DNA of 43,217 bases from an uncultured Clostridia bacterium (GTDB lineage: Bacteria > Bacillota > Clostridia > Peptostreptococcales > Anaerovoracaceae): assembly GCA_934256595.1 (NCBI GenBank), contig CAKQOW010000015.1:1-43217 (forward strand), read 5' to 3'. Numbering within the stretch: position 1 is the first letter of the stretch; every line of letters starts with the position of its first letter. Below the pieces are notes generated by a model. It saw only the letters and a list, made by a program, of their open reading frames with translations, made no database searches and was not told the DNA's origin. The position numbers were made by a program, and so were the translations under genes. Shown here piece after piece: positions 7,397 through 15,910 of the stretch.

Positions 7397-9061
7397 TTAA
7401 TTATCCGAGACTCCATATGGTTTAAGTTGTCTTAAATAATCAATTACATCACTTCTATAATTACTCTGACACTTCCATTTACCATCAGCGGTTATCACCA
7501 TATTATATTTAGTATTGTCATTATATGCTTTCCATTCAGAAATTAAATCATTATTAGGATTCCCTGTCTTAGCAAAAGAATACACCATAGATTGTGCCTG
7601 AGCAATCAGATCATCAGACATTTTATCCGGATTCCCTGTAAGTTCTGTATATCCTTCTTTCGTTCCAAACTCAAAGCATAAATCCATACAATGAAGAGCT
7701 CTGCCCCAAGGAGAAACTTCTGCAGAATCACCACTATATTCAACTACTTCATCTTTATCCGGGGCATATTCCCAATAATACAGATATGTGTTTTTATTAT
7801 TTTTTGATTGTGCTTCAGCTATCATTTGAGTAGGATAGTTGAAATAGATTTCATTGTATAAATCCATAGCCTGTTTTACCGGATCATTGCCTTTTTTAAT
7901 GAAATTATCATAAAATCCATCAACTTCAACACCATAGTATCTTCCGTACGCATCTGAACGCATGGTATCTGTATTCACCATATAGTCATATATGGATTTA
8001 GGATCAGAAATCGGATCAGATACACCGTTATCCCAATCCACAGCATGCCAGTCCTCTTCACCATTGGTTCCGCCGATAAGCAAGTCTATATTCGCTGCCG
8101 ATCCGTTTTCAAGATCTTCCCACCAGGTTTCAGAAATTATATTTCCATCGGCACATTTCAGTCCGGGGTGTGCTCTGCCCAGTTTTTCTACAATATCTGA
8201 TATATTTTCTGAAATTTCCTCGTCTGTAAGCTTTGAAGCCTCTTCAACCGTACTTACTCCAAGCATATCAAATATTATCTTCGAATTCTTTTTAACTGTT
8301 TCTTTTGATACAGCTTCTCTTGACTGTGTTCCGCTGTTTATAATCGCTCTATTAAAATATTTATTTGTGTCCGGATCTGCCATGAGCATTTCAACTGCTC
8401 CGCCACCTGCAGACTGTCCCATAATTGTTACATTGTCCGGATCTCCTCCAAAAGCAGAAATATTTTCCTGAATCCATTTCAGCGCCTGTGTCTGATCTTT
8501 TTTGCTGAGGTTAATTGCATCAGCATATTCATCAGTATAGCCCTCCAGTACCGACATATCGACTCCAGACATTATTGACATTCTGTAGTTAATAGTTACC
8601 AGTACACAGTCTTCTCCTTCCGGCAGATTCCTGATAAAGTATTCGCCATCATAAGAAGGATCTGTAGTTCCTCCCCATATGCAGCTTCCTCCATGAATAA
8701 ACATTATTACAGGTTTATTTTCCGTTTTAACGTCTTTTGTCCACACATTAAGAAACAGGCAATCCTGCGAGCAAGGATCCTGCGATGCAGCCTCCACTTC
8801 ATCATAAGGCTGGATGCAATTGGCTCCAAAAGAAGTTGCTTCAATTTCATCCTCAGAAGTTGTAGTAACATCTGTTGCAGCTTTAAACGGTTCCATATTA
8901 CCATACCTTATACCCAGAAATTCATCAACTCCATTGTTGTCCTGCCCTATATAGGTTCCTGTCGGTGCTACAGCTTTAACATTAGAGTCGCTGCATCCGC
9001 AAAAACACAATGTCATCATTAATATACCTGCAAATACAATCGGCAATAAAAATTTTTTCAT
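7397..9061 (-). CDS. Type-B carboxylesterase, secreted lipoprotein
   Basis: 554 residues of the alpha/beta-hydrolase carboxylesterase family (PF00135 type), about the usual length. Residues 1-23 are a lipoprotein-like signal ending in CFCGC; the exact lipidated Cys is ambiguous, C23 being likely. The oxyanion-hole segment is FIHGGSCIWGG (121-131). The nucleophile is Ser217 in GQSAGGG. An acidic residue lies in GGTNGEEDW, and a late His in ALHCMDLCFEFG matches the usual position of the catalytic His. The enzyme would hydrolyse ester bonds of small molecules outside the membrane; the substrate cannot be read from sequence. It lies 114 bp downstream of the membrane LuxR-type regulator on the same strand, so it is that regulator's likely target. 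The ribosome binding site GGAGG precedes ATG 9061. Confidence 0.9.
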   Translation of the reverse strand: MKKFLLPIVFAGILMMTLCFCGCSDSNVKAVAPTGTYIGQDNNGVDEFLGIRYGNMEPFKAATDVTTTSEDEIEATSFGANCIQPYDEVEAASQDPCSQDCLFLNVWTKDVKTENKPVIMFIHGGSCIWGGTTDPSYDGEYFIRNLPEGEDCVLVTINYRMSIMSGVDMSVLEGYTDEYADAINLSKKDQTQALKWIQENISAFGGDPDNVTIMGQSAGGGAVEMLMADPDTNKYFNRAIINSGTQSREAVSKETVKKNSKIIFDMLGVSTVEEASKLTDEEISENISDIVEKLGRAHPGLKCADGNIISETWWEDLENGSAANIDLLIGGTNGEEDWHAVDWDNGVSDPISDPKSIYDYMVNTDTMRSDAYGRYYGVEVDGFYDNFIKKGNDPVKQAMDLYNEIYFNYPTQMIAEAQSKNNKNTYLYYWEYAPDKDEVVEYSGDSAEVSPWGRALHCMDLCFEFGTKEGYTELTGNPDKMSDDLIAQAQSMVYSFAKTGNPNNDLISEWKAYNDNTKYNMVITADGKWKCQSNYRSDVIDYLRQLKPYGVSDN

Positions 9062-9093
9062 CTTATACCTCCTAAACTAAATCTTCGAGTATT

Positions 9094-9160
9094 ATTACAA
9101 TAAATGACTCTCATTGCCGTAGATTATATTTGATTATTAAGAATTTTCATATAATACAAT
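9094..9160 (-). promoter_or_regulatory. Candidate activator-dependent promoter of the esterase gene
   Basis: In the 114-bp gap between regulator and esterase, the minus strand has a perfect -10 TATAAT with only a poor -35 (TATGAA) 17 bp upstream. A good -10 with a weak -35 is typical of promoters needing an activator. No clear LuxR operator is visible. Confidence 0.35.
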
Positions 9161-9175
9161 GGTACAGTTTTAGGT

Positions 9176-10150
9176 TTATACCTTGATTTTTTGAATTAAT
9201 TCATACCTGTTTTTTACATTTAATTTTTTGTATATATGTGTCAGGTGCTGTTTTACCGTACTCTCCGATATGAACATTTTTTCTGCAATATCCGGATTAC
9301 TTGCCCCATTATAAAGGAATCCCAGCAGTTCCAGTTCTCTTGCCGTCAGTTTATATTCCTTGGCAAGAATCTCCCATGCAGCTTCTTTGCTGTCACTAAC
9401 GCCTAAAACCTCAGGAATATAATAATCTGTCCTGAGTTCATCTTTTTTTGCAACCATGTATAAGGTCAATATACACATCACTATGGCAAAAATATGTGCA
9501 GGGTCAAAACTTGCAAAAAGTATATTGTTCGGGACCTCGTCCAAACACGATATTATATCCCAATTAGTAATATAAATCATATATGTAACAAGACAGCCGC
9601 TAAATATAAGTACCCATTTCCCCTGTTTCTCCCCTTTCATTTTTAAGGCGCCGTAAAATATAAATATTATGCCTATTATAATTACTGTCACATCAAAGAT
9701 GCAATTTATATATAATAGTATGTTTGATATTTCTTTACTATTCATTCCAAATTTATATGGACTGAATTTAGATATCAGATTCAATCCATCTACAGATATT
9801 CCATAAACAATTGTATATATTGCAAAGCCTTTCATCTTTATTATATAAGGATTTCCGGACACGATTACTATAGTGGCTATCCATTCAGCAATCACAACAA
9901 AATATGCCACATCAGAAAGTGTTGTCAGCGTATAAAACAATTCTCTGGTTATCTGGAGTTCTGTAAAAAAGGTTACAAACATTTCAAACACAGTATACGC
10001 CAAAAATGATATCAGCAGCATTGAAACACTTTTATATAAACTTCCGGTTCTTTTAAATGAAAATCTCACATATAACGTTGCCGCAATAGTACATATTATT
10101 ATCGTACTGATATAAAACAACATATTAATAAACATCGGAAATAAAATCAT
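9176..10150 (-). CDS. Membrane-embedded LuxR-family transcriptional regulator
   Basis: 324 residues. Residues 1-240 form about seven hydrophobic helices, beginning with a helix at residues 5-28. The C-terminal 65 residues are a LuxR/NarL-type helix-turn-helix ('LTARELELLGFLYNGASNPD' then 'IAEKMFISESTVKQHLTHIY'). No receiver domain or autoinducer domain is present, so the membrane part presumably senses something directly. This architecture is common in gut Actinobacteria (Eggerthellaceae) beside enzymes for xenobiotic or lipid substrates. Here the neighbour is a secreted esterase, its probable target. The start is chosen at ATG 10150; the ribosome binding site is weak and ATG 10135 is possible. 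Confidence 0.85.
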   Translation of the reverse strand: MILFPMFINMLFYISTIIICTIAATLYVRFSFKRTGSLYKSVSMLLISFLAYTVFEMFVTFFTELQITRELFYTLTTLSDVAYFVVIAEWIATIVIVSGNPYIIKMKGFAIYTIVYGISVDGLNLISKFSPYKFGMNSKEISNILLYINCIFDVTVIIIGIIFIFYGALKMKGEKQGKWVLIFSGCLVTYMIYITNWDIISCLDEVPNNILFASFDPAHIFAIVMCILTLYMVAKKDELRTDYYIPEVLGVSDSKEAAWEILAKEYKLTARELELLGFLYNGASNPDIAEKMFISESTVKQHLTHIYKKLNVKNRYELIQKIKV

Positions 10151-10177
10151 TTTAAATCTCTACTTTCATAATAAGCC

Positions 10178-10192
10178 TTATATCACATATAA
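10178..10192. promoter_or_regulatory. 15-bp palindrome upstream of the LuxR-type gene
   Basis: TTATAT-CAC-ATATAA is a perfect inverted repeat with 6-bp arms, 28 bp before the regulator's start codon. It could be an operator for autoregulation, but AT-rich palindromes of this size also occur by chance. Confidence 0.3.
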
Positions 10193-10201
10193 CTTTCACC
10201 G

Positions 10202-11059
10202 CTAAAAGAACTTCTGCGGGTTATAGGTTCTGCCGTTTATCCACACCTCGAAATGCAGGTGATTGGTAGAGCCTGCGTTGCCTGTGCTTCCCACAGTTCC
10301 GATTTTATCGCCGGCCTTAACCTTCTGTCCTGCTCTGACGCTTCTGGAATTAAGATGACCGTACCATGTCACAAGTCCCTTTGCATGCTTTATAACTATG
10401 CCCTCTCCGAGACCTCCGTAATTGCTTCTCGATCTTGTCACCGTACCTGAAGCCGCAGCGTATACAGGCGTGCCCTTAGACGCTGCGTAGTCTGCTCCTA
10501 TATGAAACGAGCCTCCCCTGCTGCCGTAGCCCGACACATGAGTTGATTTTTTGACAGGCTTTACAAGTGAAATTCCTCTGTAAGATTTAAGAGTCCAGCC
10601 TGCAGCTTTTTTTGATTTTTTGCTCATAACGGTTTTTCCCTCTGTTTTAGCATATGCCGCCACTTTGTAGCAATACCTGCTTTTTATGCTGAGACCCGAA
10701 TCTGTATATGAAGTTTTTTTGCTTCCCTTGAGTGTTTTGATGCATACGTATTTCTTTTTATTCTTGCTCCAGCGGTACACCTTATAGCCGTCTGCCGCTT
10801 TGACACGTTTCCAGCTTACCTTTATTTTATCGTAATCTCTGCCTGCGGCCTTTATCCCTGACGGCGCAGCCGGTCTAACAGGCTTTGCCGGCGCTGCATT
10901 TACATTGTCCTCGTCTGCTGCGGGTTCCTCTGTTACTGTATCAGGCGCAGACGGCTTCTGCACAGCATCTCCCGCGACCTCTGCTTCTGATGAAAAAACA
11001 GCGACAGGTGCAAAGCACAGCGCAAATACAAGAAAAATACTTACAAGTTTTTTTATCAT
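10202..11059 (-). CDS. Secreted FnIII-like / M23 (LytM) metallopeptidase, paralogue 1
   Basis: 285 residues. A signal peptide (1-24) is followed by an acidic Pro/Ala-rich linker (25-66), a fibronectin-III-like domain (67-155) and a C-terminal M23 peptidase domain (165-285). The LytM zinc and catalytic residues are all present: His186 and Asp190 (HIGAD), His235 (WYGHL), His267 and His269 (HLHFEV). M23 enzymes cut peptide cross-bridges of peptidoglycan, so a role in wall turnover is likely. It shares architecture and C-terminal sequence with the gene at 12061-12903. It follows the YitT gene by 49 bp on the same strand with its own GGAG ribosome binding site. Confidence 0.92.
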   Translation of the reverse strand: MIKKLVSIFLVFALCFAPVAVFSSEAEVAGDAVQKPSAPDTVTEEPAADEDNVNAAPAKPVRPAAPSGIKAAGRDYDKIKVSWKRVKAADGYKVYRWSKNKKKYVCIKTLKGSKKTSYTDSGLSIKSRYCYKVAAYAKTEGKTVMSKKSKKAAGWTLKSYRGISLVKPVKKSTHVSGYGSRGGSFHIGADYAASKGTPVYAAASGTVTRSRSNYGGLGEGIVIKHAKGLVTWYGHLNSRSVRAGQKVKAGDKIGTVGSTGNAGSTNHLHFEVWINGRTYNPQKFF

Positions 11060-11108
11060 AACCGTTACTCCGTTTATTATCTGAAATATTTCGCAATCTA
11101 TACACAGA

Positions 11109-11975
11109 TCAGTAGTTCTGAGGCCTGTGAAATCTGCCCATAAACATCTCGGTCTTAACTACATTTATAAATGCTTTAGGGTCCTGCTCTATAACGCAGC
11201 GTGTCACTATTTTGGCTTCTGTGCTTGACACCACGCAGTAAAGCATTGTTCTATTGCTCTGCGAATACATACCCGTTGCCGGAATTTCAGTAACGCTGTG
11301 GTGGGTTTTTTCAAGTATCACCTGATAAAGCTCGTTTGGATAATCCGTAACTATAAACAGCGTAACCTTGTTGTGAGCCTGATAGAGAAGTCTTATCATC
11401 TCTGTCGAGGTGAACTGGAATATGATTGAATAAAGAGCCTTGTCCCAGCCAAACAGTATGCCGGCTATGGCAAGCACCGTAGCATTCCCCAGCAGTATAT
11501 AGTTCCAGACATCTTTGTTTTTCTTTTCAAGAAAATACACTGCAATAAAATCCGTACCGCCTGTTGATGTTCCGCCGATCAGACACAGACTTATTGCAAC
11601 GCCGTTTACAAGACCTCCGAACACGCTTATAAGCAGGATATCCTGTGTAATAGGTATTGCCGGCACAATATCCGTAAACAGACTCGTTACAACTATAATC
11701 AGCGCCGTATTTAAAGTAAACCGCTTGCCTATCACCTTGAAGCTGATAATTGCCGGAATCGCATTAAGCGCAAGGCTTATCGGTGAAAACGGCAGCGATA
11801 TGCCAAAGAACCTGTCAAATATGGTCTGTATCAGAAGCGTCACTCCGTTAAATCCTCCCGGATAAAGACCTCCCGTATGCACAAAGCTTTTGATGTTCAC
11901 CGCCATAATAAACGAGCCAAGCAGCCCGAATGCCAGTATCTTCAGCTCGGATTTCAGATTAAATCTGGAACTCAT
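11109..11975 (-). CDS. YitT family membrane protein (DUF161/DUF2179)
   Basis: 288 residues from ATG 11975, which has GGGAGG eight bases upstream; an in-frame ATG 22 codons earlier lacks a site. The N-terminal two-thirds has about five membrane helices, with the family sequence 'NIKSFVHTGGLYPGGFNGVT' and a 'GGTSTGGTD' turn. The cytoplasmic C-terminal DUF2179 domain is about 80 residues ('KVTLFIVTDYPNELYQVIL' to 'FMGRF'). The biochemical role of the family is not established. It sits between two M23 peptidase paralogues on the same strand, suggesting a common transcript. Confidence 0.9.
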   Translation of the reverse strand: MSSRFNLKSELKILAFGLLGSFIMAVNIKSFVHTGGLYPGGFNGVTLLIQTIFDRFFGISLPFSPISLALNAIPAIISFKVIGKRFTLNTALIIVVTSLFTDIVPAIPITQDILLISVFGGLVNGVAISLCLIGGTSTGGTDFIAVYFLEKKNKDVWNYILLGNATVLAIAGILFGWDKALYSIIFQFTSTEMIRLLYQAHNKVTLFIVTDYPNELYQVILEKTHHSVTEIPATGMYSQSNRTMLYCVVSSTEAKIVTRCVIEQDPKAFINVVKTEMFMGRFHRPQNY

Positions 11976-12060
11976 AAAAATTTCCTCCCGTTGTTTCATG
12001 TGAATATGTCTGTATAGTTTTAAGGCAGACATCACAACCATTGCGATGACTGCCGTTTGT

Positions 12061-12903
12061 TTAATAGAACTTCTTTGGATTGTACGCCTTGCCGTTTATT
12101 CTCACTTCAAAATGCAGGTGAGCGCACATGGCGTTTCCTGTGGCTCCCACTCTGCCGATTTTATCTCCCGCCTTAACCTTATCACCTTTTTTGACACTGC
12201 GGCTGCTCATATGACCGTAGGTCGTGGTAATGCCTTTGCCGTGACTTATTTTGACCATAGTGCCCATACTGTTGATAGAGCCGTGGGACTCTATTACGGT
12301 GCCGTCTGCCGTCGCATATATGCCGGTGCCGTGGGAGGCTCTGTAGTCATTGCCATGGTGCATTCTGCCCCATCTCCAGCCGTAAGATGAAACTGTGCTC
12401 AGTTTCTTAAGCGGTTTGGCAAGAGCTATACCCATATATGTCCTGTAGGTTTTCTTTTTTACCGTCTTTGAAAATTTCCCCTCGATTTTATTATTGTCCT
12501 GCAGTTTGTAGGCGCATACCCTGTATCTGTAGGTTTTATTGGATTTGAGTTTTTTGTCCGTATAGTATGTTCTGCTGCCTTTGATGGTTTTTTTGAGTAT
12601 ATATTTACCGGAAGAGCTGCTGTACCTGTAAACTCTGTAGCCGTCGCAGCCCTTTACTTTTTTCCAGCTCAGCCTTATATTATTTGAAATTGTCTTAGTC
12701 TGCGCTTTGAGGTCCTTTGGAGCTGCCGGAGCCTTAATCTCCTCCTGCGGCTCATCTGCAGTGTCACTTCCTGCTTCATCTGTAGTTTCAGCAGGGATTT
12801 CAGGCTCTGACCCTGCTGATGTTTCCTGCGCAAAAACGGCTCCGCCGCTGCACAGACTTATAATCATTGCCATAACTATTATATAAATAAGCTTCGTTTT
12901 CAT
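12061..12903 (-). CDS. Secreted FnIII-like / M23 (LytM) metallopeptidase, paralogue 2
   Basis: 280 residues with the same order as paralogue 1: signal peptide (1-25), acidic linker (26-56), FnIII-like domain (58-152), M23 domain (160-280). The metal and catalytic residues are intact: His182 and Asp186 (HHGND), His231 (YGHM), His262 and His264 (HLHFEV). Both paralogues end in a basic Tyr-Asn-Pro-x-Lys-Phe-aromatic motif. It is the first of a probable three-gene minus-strand unit with yitT and paralogue 1. The linker and FnIII parts have diverged more than the peptidase domain, so the duplication is not recent. Confidence 0.92.
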   Translation of the reverse strand: MKTKLIYIIVMAMIISLCSGGAVFAQETSAGSEPEIPAETTDEAGSDTADEPQEEIKAPAAPKDLKAQTKTISNNIRLSWKKVKGCDGYRVYRYSSSSGKYILKKTIKGSRTYYTDKKLKSNKTYRYRVCAYKLQDNNKIEGKFSKTVKKKTYRTYMGIALAKPLKKLSTVSSYGWRWGRMHHGNDYRASHGTGIYATADGTVIESHGSINSMGTMVKISHGKGITTTYGHMSSRSVKKGDKVKAGDKIGRVGATGNAMCAHLHFEVRINGKAYNPKKFY

Positions 12904-12957
12904 TGCTGTAATCTCTCCTGTATCTAGTCTTTAAAGTTTACCACAATTTTGCCGCAT

Positions 12958-12986
12958 TTGTCAATTGCGCAGTTGTATGATATATT
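12958..12986 (+). promoter_or_regulatory. Sigma-A promoter of the DUF523 gene
   Basis: TTGTCA (12958-12963), a 17-bp spacer, then TATATT (12981-12986). It is 34 bp upstream of the start codon at 13020. Confidence 0.6.
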
Positions 12987-13019
12987 TAAGTCATATAAAT
13001 ATTGACGGAGGTATTCCAA

Positions 13020-13484
13020 ATGAAAAAAATACTTACAAGCGAATGTCTTTACGGCGGCAGAACAGTAAGATATGATGCCGGCGACTGCACAGAAACAAAT
13101 CCTACATATCTTAAATGGAAAGAGGAAGGTCGTCTTGTTACAGTCTGTCCTGAGGTATTCGGAGGACTTCCTACTCCAAGGCCTGATTCCCAGAGAGTCG
13201 GCGACAAGGTTATAGCATGCACAGGACCTGACGTTACTGCCGAGTACACCAAAGGAGCAGAGGAAGCATTAAGACTTGCTAAAGAACACGATGTTGCTTT
13301 CTGTATTATGAAGCAGGACAGCCCTTCCTGCGGAAGCAAATTCATCTATGACGGAACCTTTACAGATACCAAGATACCCGGACAGGGACTTGCTGTTGAG
13401 TATCTGAGAAACGCCGGTTTCAAAGTATTTGCGGAAGAGGACATAGACGAAGCTGCCGCCTACCTTGCGGAACTTGAAAAATAG
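13020..13484 (+). CDS. DUF523 / TudS-like iron-sulfur protein
   Basis: 154 residues from ATG 13020, with GGAGG upstream; the ATG six codons earlier overlaps the leader and has no site. The three conserved Cys of the DUF523 family are present: Cys9 (SECLYGG), Cys43 (CPEVFGGLPTPRP) and Cys104 (KQDSPSCGSK). In TudS thiouracil desulfurases such a three-Cys arrangement holds a catalytic [4Fe-4S] cluster that removes sulfur from thiopyrimidines. Assignment to DUF523 is firm; the desulfurase function is inferred from the family. It is a single-gene unit with its own promoter and terminator. Confidence 0.85.
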   Translation: MKKILTSECLYGGRTVRYDAGDCTETNPTYLKWKEEGRLVTVCPEVFGGLPTPRPDSQRVGDKVIACTGPDVTAEYTKGAEEALRLAKEHDVAFCIMKQDSPSCGSKFIYDGTFTDTKIPGQGLAVEYLRNAGFKVFAEEDIDEAAAYLAELEK

Positions 13485-13493
13485 TCAAAAAAC

Positions 13494-13520
13494 AAAGAGG
13501 TGGAAATCCCGCCTCTTTCT
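13494..13520 (+). terminator. Terminator shared by the convergent DUF523 and lipid kinase genes
   Basis: AAAGAGG (13494-13500) pairs with CCTCTTT (13512-13518) and is extended by GG/CC pairs. It lies in the 44 bp between the two stop codons. Confidence 0.65.
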
Positions 13521-13528
13521 ACGTTTTG

Positions 13529-14470
13529 TCATATGCCGGAAGGCACTGAGAATTTAACCGCCTTAGGGACAACCTCAAGTTCCAGAGAGTGAGGCGATAT
13601 TATTTCGCCGTCATTTGAAACCTTCATAGTCCCTGTGTTCGATGATATTTTCAGGCTTCTTACCCTGTGGTAATCAAGTATTCCCTCTGCCGTAAGCTTA
13701 TCAATGTGGGTACCCTTTGAATAACTTGGATAAAGAGATATGAATTTGGATCTTGAAACCTCTTTGATAACGCTGACCTCAATCATACCGTCGTCCACCA
13801 GCGACTGCGGGGAGCTCTGAACTCCTCCGCCGCAGTATCTGCCGTTGGCTGCGGCTGTCAGCAGCAGCGGTCCGTCGTGCACATATCCGTTGTCAAGCTC
13901 TATCCGAAGATCTGCGCCCTTTTTTTTGATGAGAATTATTCCCACACCCAAAAGGTATGCCGCAGAGCCTGTAACAACCCCGCCCTTGCGGATTTCGGCA
14001 GCCTTTGCAACCACATTACTGTCAAAGCCTATGTTTATCATATTGTCGCAGTACCTGACAATCTGCCGTCCGTCAAGCTCGTATGTACATCTGATAAGGT
14101 CAACCTCTCTGATATTCCCAAGAAGCTGCGCCTTTATGTCCGCAAACGCTTTGAGAGGTCCGAAAGCTCTTGCAAAATCATTACCTGTGCCAAGAGGCAC
14201 ATTGCCTGCCACGGCATTGTCAAAGCCGTAAATTCCGTTTATTACTTCATTTAGAGTACCGTCACCGCCGCAGCCGAAAAATCTGAATACCTCATCGGGG
14301 TTGCCGCTGCACATTTTTTTGGCAAAGGCTTCACCATCGCTCATACTTCTGGTAAAGTACACCTCACAGTCAAGACCGGTTTCTGCCGCTGCACGCTCTA
14401 TACGGCTCAGCAGCTCCGCTTTTCTTCGTTTTCTTCCTGCATTGGGATTGATTATAAAATAGTTTTTCAT
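13529..14470 (-). CDS. Diacylglycerol kinase family lipid kinase
   Basis: 313 residues of the DagK/YegS/sphingosine-kinase family, full length. The N-terminal motif is NPNAGRKRR, the nucleotide loop is GCGGDGTLNEVI (about 67-78), and PLGTGNDFAR (about 96-105) is the second signature. The C-terminal half is the beta-sandwich domain. The family phosphorylates diacylglycerol or related lipids at the membrane; the true substrate cannot be told from sequence. Ribosome binding site CGAGG precedes ATG 14470. It is a single gene, divergent from the M29 peptidase. Confidence 0.9.
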   Translation of the reverse strand: MKNYFIINPNAGRKRRKAELLSRIERAAAETGLDCEVYFTRSMSDGEAFAKKMCSGNPDEVFRFFGCGGDGTLNEVINGIYGFDNAVAGNVPLGTGNDFARAFGPLKAFADIKAQLLGNIREVDLIRCTYELDGRQIVRYCDNMINIGFDSNVVAKAAEIRKGGVVTGSAAYLLGVGIILIKKKGADLRIELDNGYVHDGPLLLTAAANGRYCGGGVQSSPQSLVDDGMIEVSVIKEVSRSKFISLYPSYSKGTHIDKLTAEGILDYHRVRSLKISSNTGTMKVSNDGEIISPHSLELEVVPKAVKFSVPSGI

Positions 14471-14613
14471 CGGATACCTCGTATATTACTGTATATGTAA
14501 TTTACATTATATCACCTGTTCAAACAATTCACACTATTATTTTTTTACCATTCTTTTATTTTTGCCGCTTTGAGTGTATACTATAGGTATATCAAAGCAA
14601 CAGGAGGTTTTTA

Positions 14614-15723
14614 ATGGATTTAAGAGTAAAACAGCTTGCAGATGTACTTGTCAACTACTCCTGCAACGTACAGAAAAACGAAAAGGTTTTAATAAATTAT
14701 GAAGGTGAATGCTGCAAACCTCTGGTTAAGCAGCTTATCAAAAACATCTATGCCCGCGGCGGTATGCCTTATGTGGAAATGAGAGATTCCTCAGTAACAA
14801 GAGAAATTCTCCTGGGAGCCACAGAGGAGCAGATGGATTTTCTCAATGAATATCAGCTTATGCAGATGAAAGGTATGGACTGCTATATCGCAATAAGAGC
14901 GGGAAGCAACACCTCAGAGCTGTCAGATGTGCCGTCAGACAAGCTGAATATGTACTACAGAAAAACACAGCCCGTACTCGATTACAGAGTAAATGAAACG
15001 AAATGGGTTGTTCTTAGATACCCTAACGAGTCTATGGCTCAGCTTGCAGGCACCAGTCTTGAAAGCTTCGAGGATTTCTATTTTGAGGTATGCACTCTTG
15101 ATTACGCCAGGATGAGCAAAGCTATGGACAGTCTTGTTGACCTTATGAACAGAACCGACAGAGTTCACATCAAGGGTCCCGGAACAGACCTTACTTTCTC
15201 AATCAAAGATATTCCTGCAATCAAATGCGCAGGTGAGATGAACATTCCTGACGGCGAGGTGTACACCGCGCCTGTGAGAGAATCGATGAACGGCGTTATA
15301 TCATATAATACGCCGTCAGAGGAGCAGGGCTTCACCTATGAAAATATCCGATTTGAAATTAAAGACGGTAAAATCATCAAAGCTACAGCCAACGATAACG
15401 AGCGCATAAACCAGCTACTTGATACCGATGAGGGAGCAAGATATTTCGGAGAGTTTGCAATAGGCGTAAACCCGTATATTCTAAACCCTATGAAAGACAC
15501 GCTGTTTGATGAAAAAATCGCAGGAAGCTTTCATCTGACTCCCGGAATGGCATATGAAGATGCGCCAAACGGCAATGACTCCGCGGTTCACTGGGATCTT
15601 GTCATGATACAGCGTCCTGAATACGGCGGCGGGGAGATTTATTTTGACGATGTGCTCATCAGAAAAGACGGATTGTTTATACTGCCGGAGCTTATGTGCC
15701 TTAATCCTGACAATTTAAAGTAA
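14614..15723 (+). CDS. M29-family (thermophilic-type) aminopeptidase
   Basis: 369 residues, matching the usual length of about 370 to 410 in family M29 (aminopeptidase T/S, PepS). The metal-binding residues are recognisable: Glu in 'MNIPDGEVYTAP', Glu in 'YFGEFAIGVNP', His in 'GSFHLTPG', and His/Asp in 'SAVHWDLVMIQ'. The enzyme removes N-terminal residues from peptides in the cytoplasm using two metal ions. CAGGAGG precedes the start. It forms its own transcription unit, ending in the terminator at 15733. Confidence 0.92.
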   Translation: MDLRVKQLADVLVNYSCNVQKNEKVLINYEGECCKPLVKQLIKNIYARGGMPYVEMRDSSVTREILLGATEEQMDFLNEYQLMQMKGMDCYIAIRAGSNTSELSDVPSDKLNMYYRKTQPVLDYRVNETKWVVLRYPNESMAQLAGTSLESFEDFYFEVCTLDYARMSKAMDSLVDLMNRTDRVHIKGPGTDLTFSIKDIPAIKCAGEMNIPDGEVYTAPVRESMNGVISYNTPSEEQGFTYENIRFEIKDGKIIKATANDNERINQLLDTDEGARYFGEFAIGVNPYILNPMKDTLFDEKIAGSFHLTPGMAYEDAPNGNDSAVHWDLVMIQRPEYGGGEIYFDDVLIRKDGLFILPELMCLNPDNLK

Positions 15724-15732
15724 CTGATAAAC

Positions 15733-15762
15733 AAAAGCCTGCGTCACAAGCAGGCTTTTTGT
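15733..15762 (+). terminator. Terminator of the M29 aminopeptidase gene
   Basis: AAAAGCCTG (15733-15741) pairs with CAGGCTTTT (15751-15759), loop of nine bases, followed by T residues. Confidence 0.85.
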
Positions 15763-15804
15763 ACTTATATTAAAATAATTAAAAGAAAACAGAATACATA
15801 TCTA

Positions 15805-15833
15805 TTGACAATCTAATAATAATCATACATAAT
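15805..15833 (+). promoter_or_regulatory. Sigma-A promoter of the MerR-type regulator gene
   Basis: TTGACA (15805-15810), 17-bp spacer, CATAAT (15828-15833). Transcription would start near 15840, about 70 bases before the start codon. Confidence 0.6.
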
Positions 15834-15843
15834 TAATTATATA

Positions 15844-15861
15844 ATGAACACCGATGTTCAT
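15844..15861. promoter_or_regulatory. Palindromic operator candidate in the MerR-type gene leader
   Basis: ATGAACA-CCGA-TGTTCAT is a perfect inverted repeat with 7-bp arms, immediately downstream of the predicted transcription start. A dimeric repressor bound here would block the promoter, so autoregulation is likely. It is not in the 19-bp-spacer position usual for MerR activators. Confidence 0.5.
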
Positions 15862-15910
15862 TTCAATAGTTTTTTTAAATTTTTTAAAAACAAATTTAAA
15901 GAGGGGTCAT

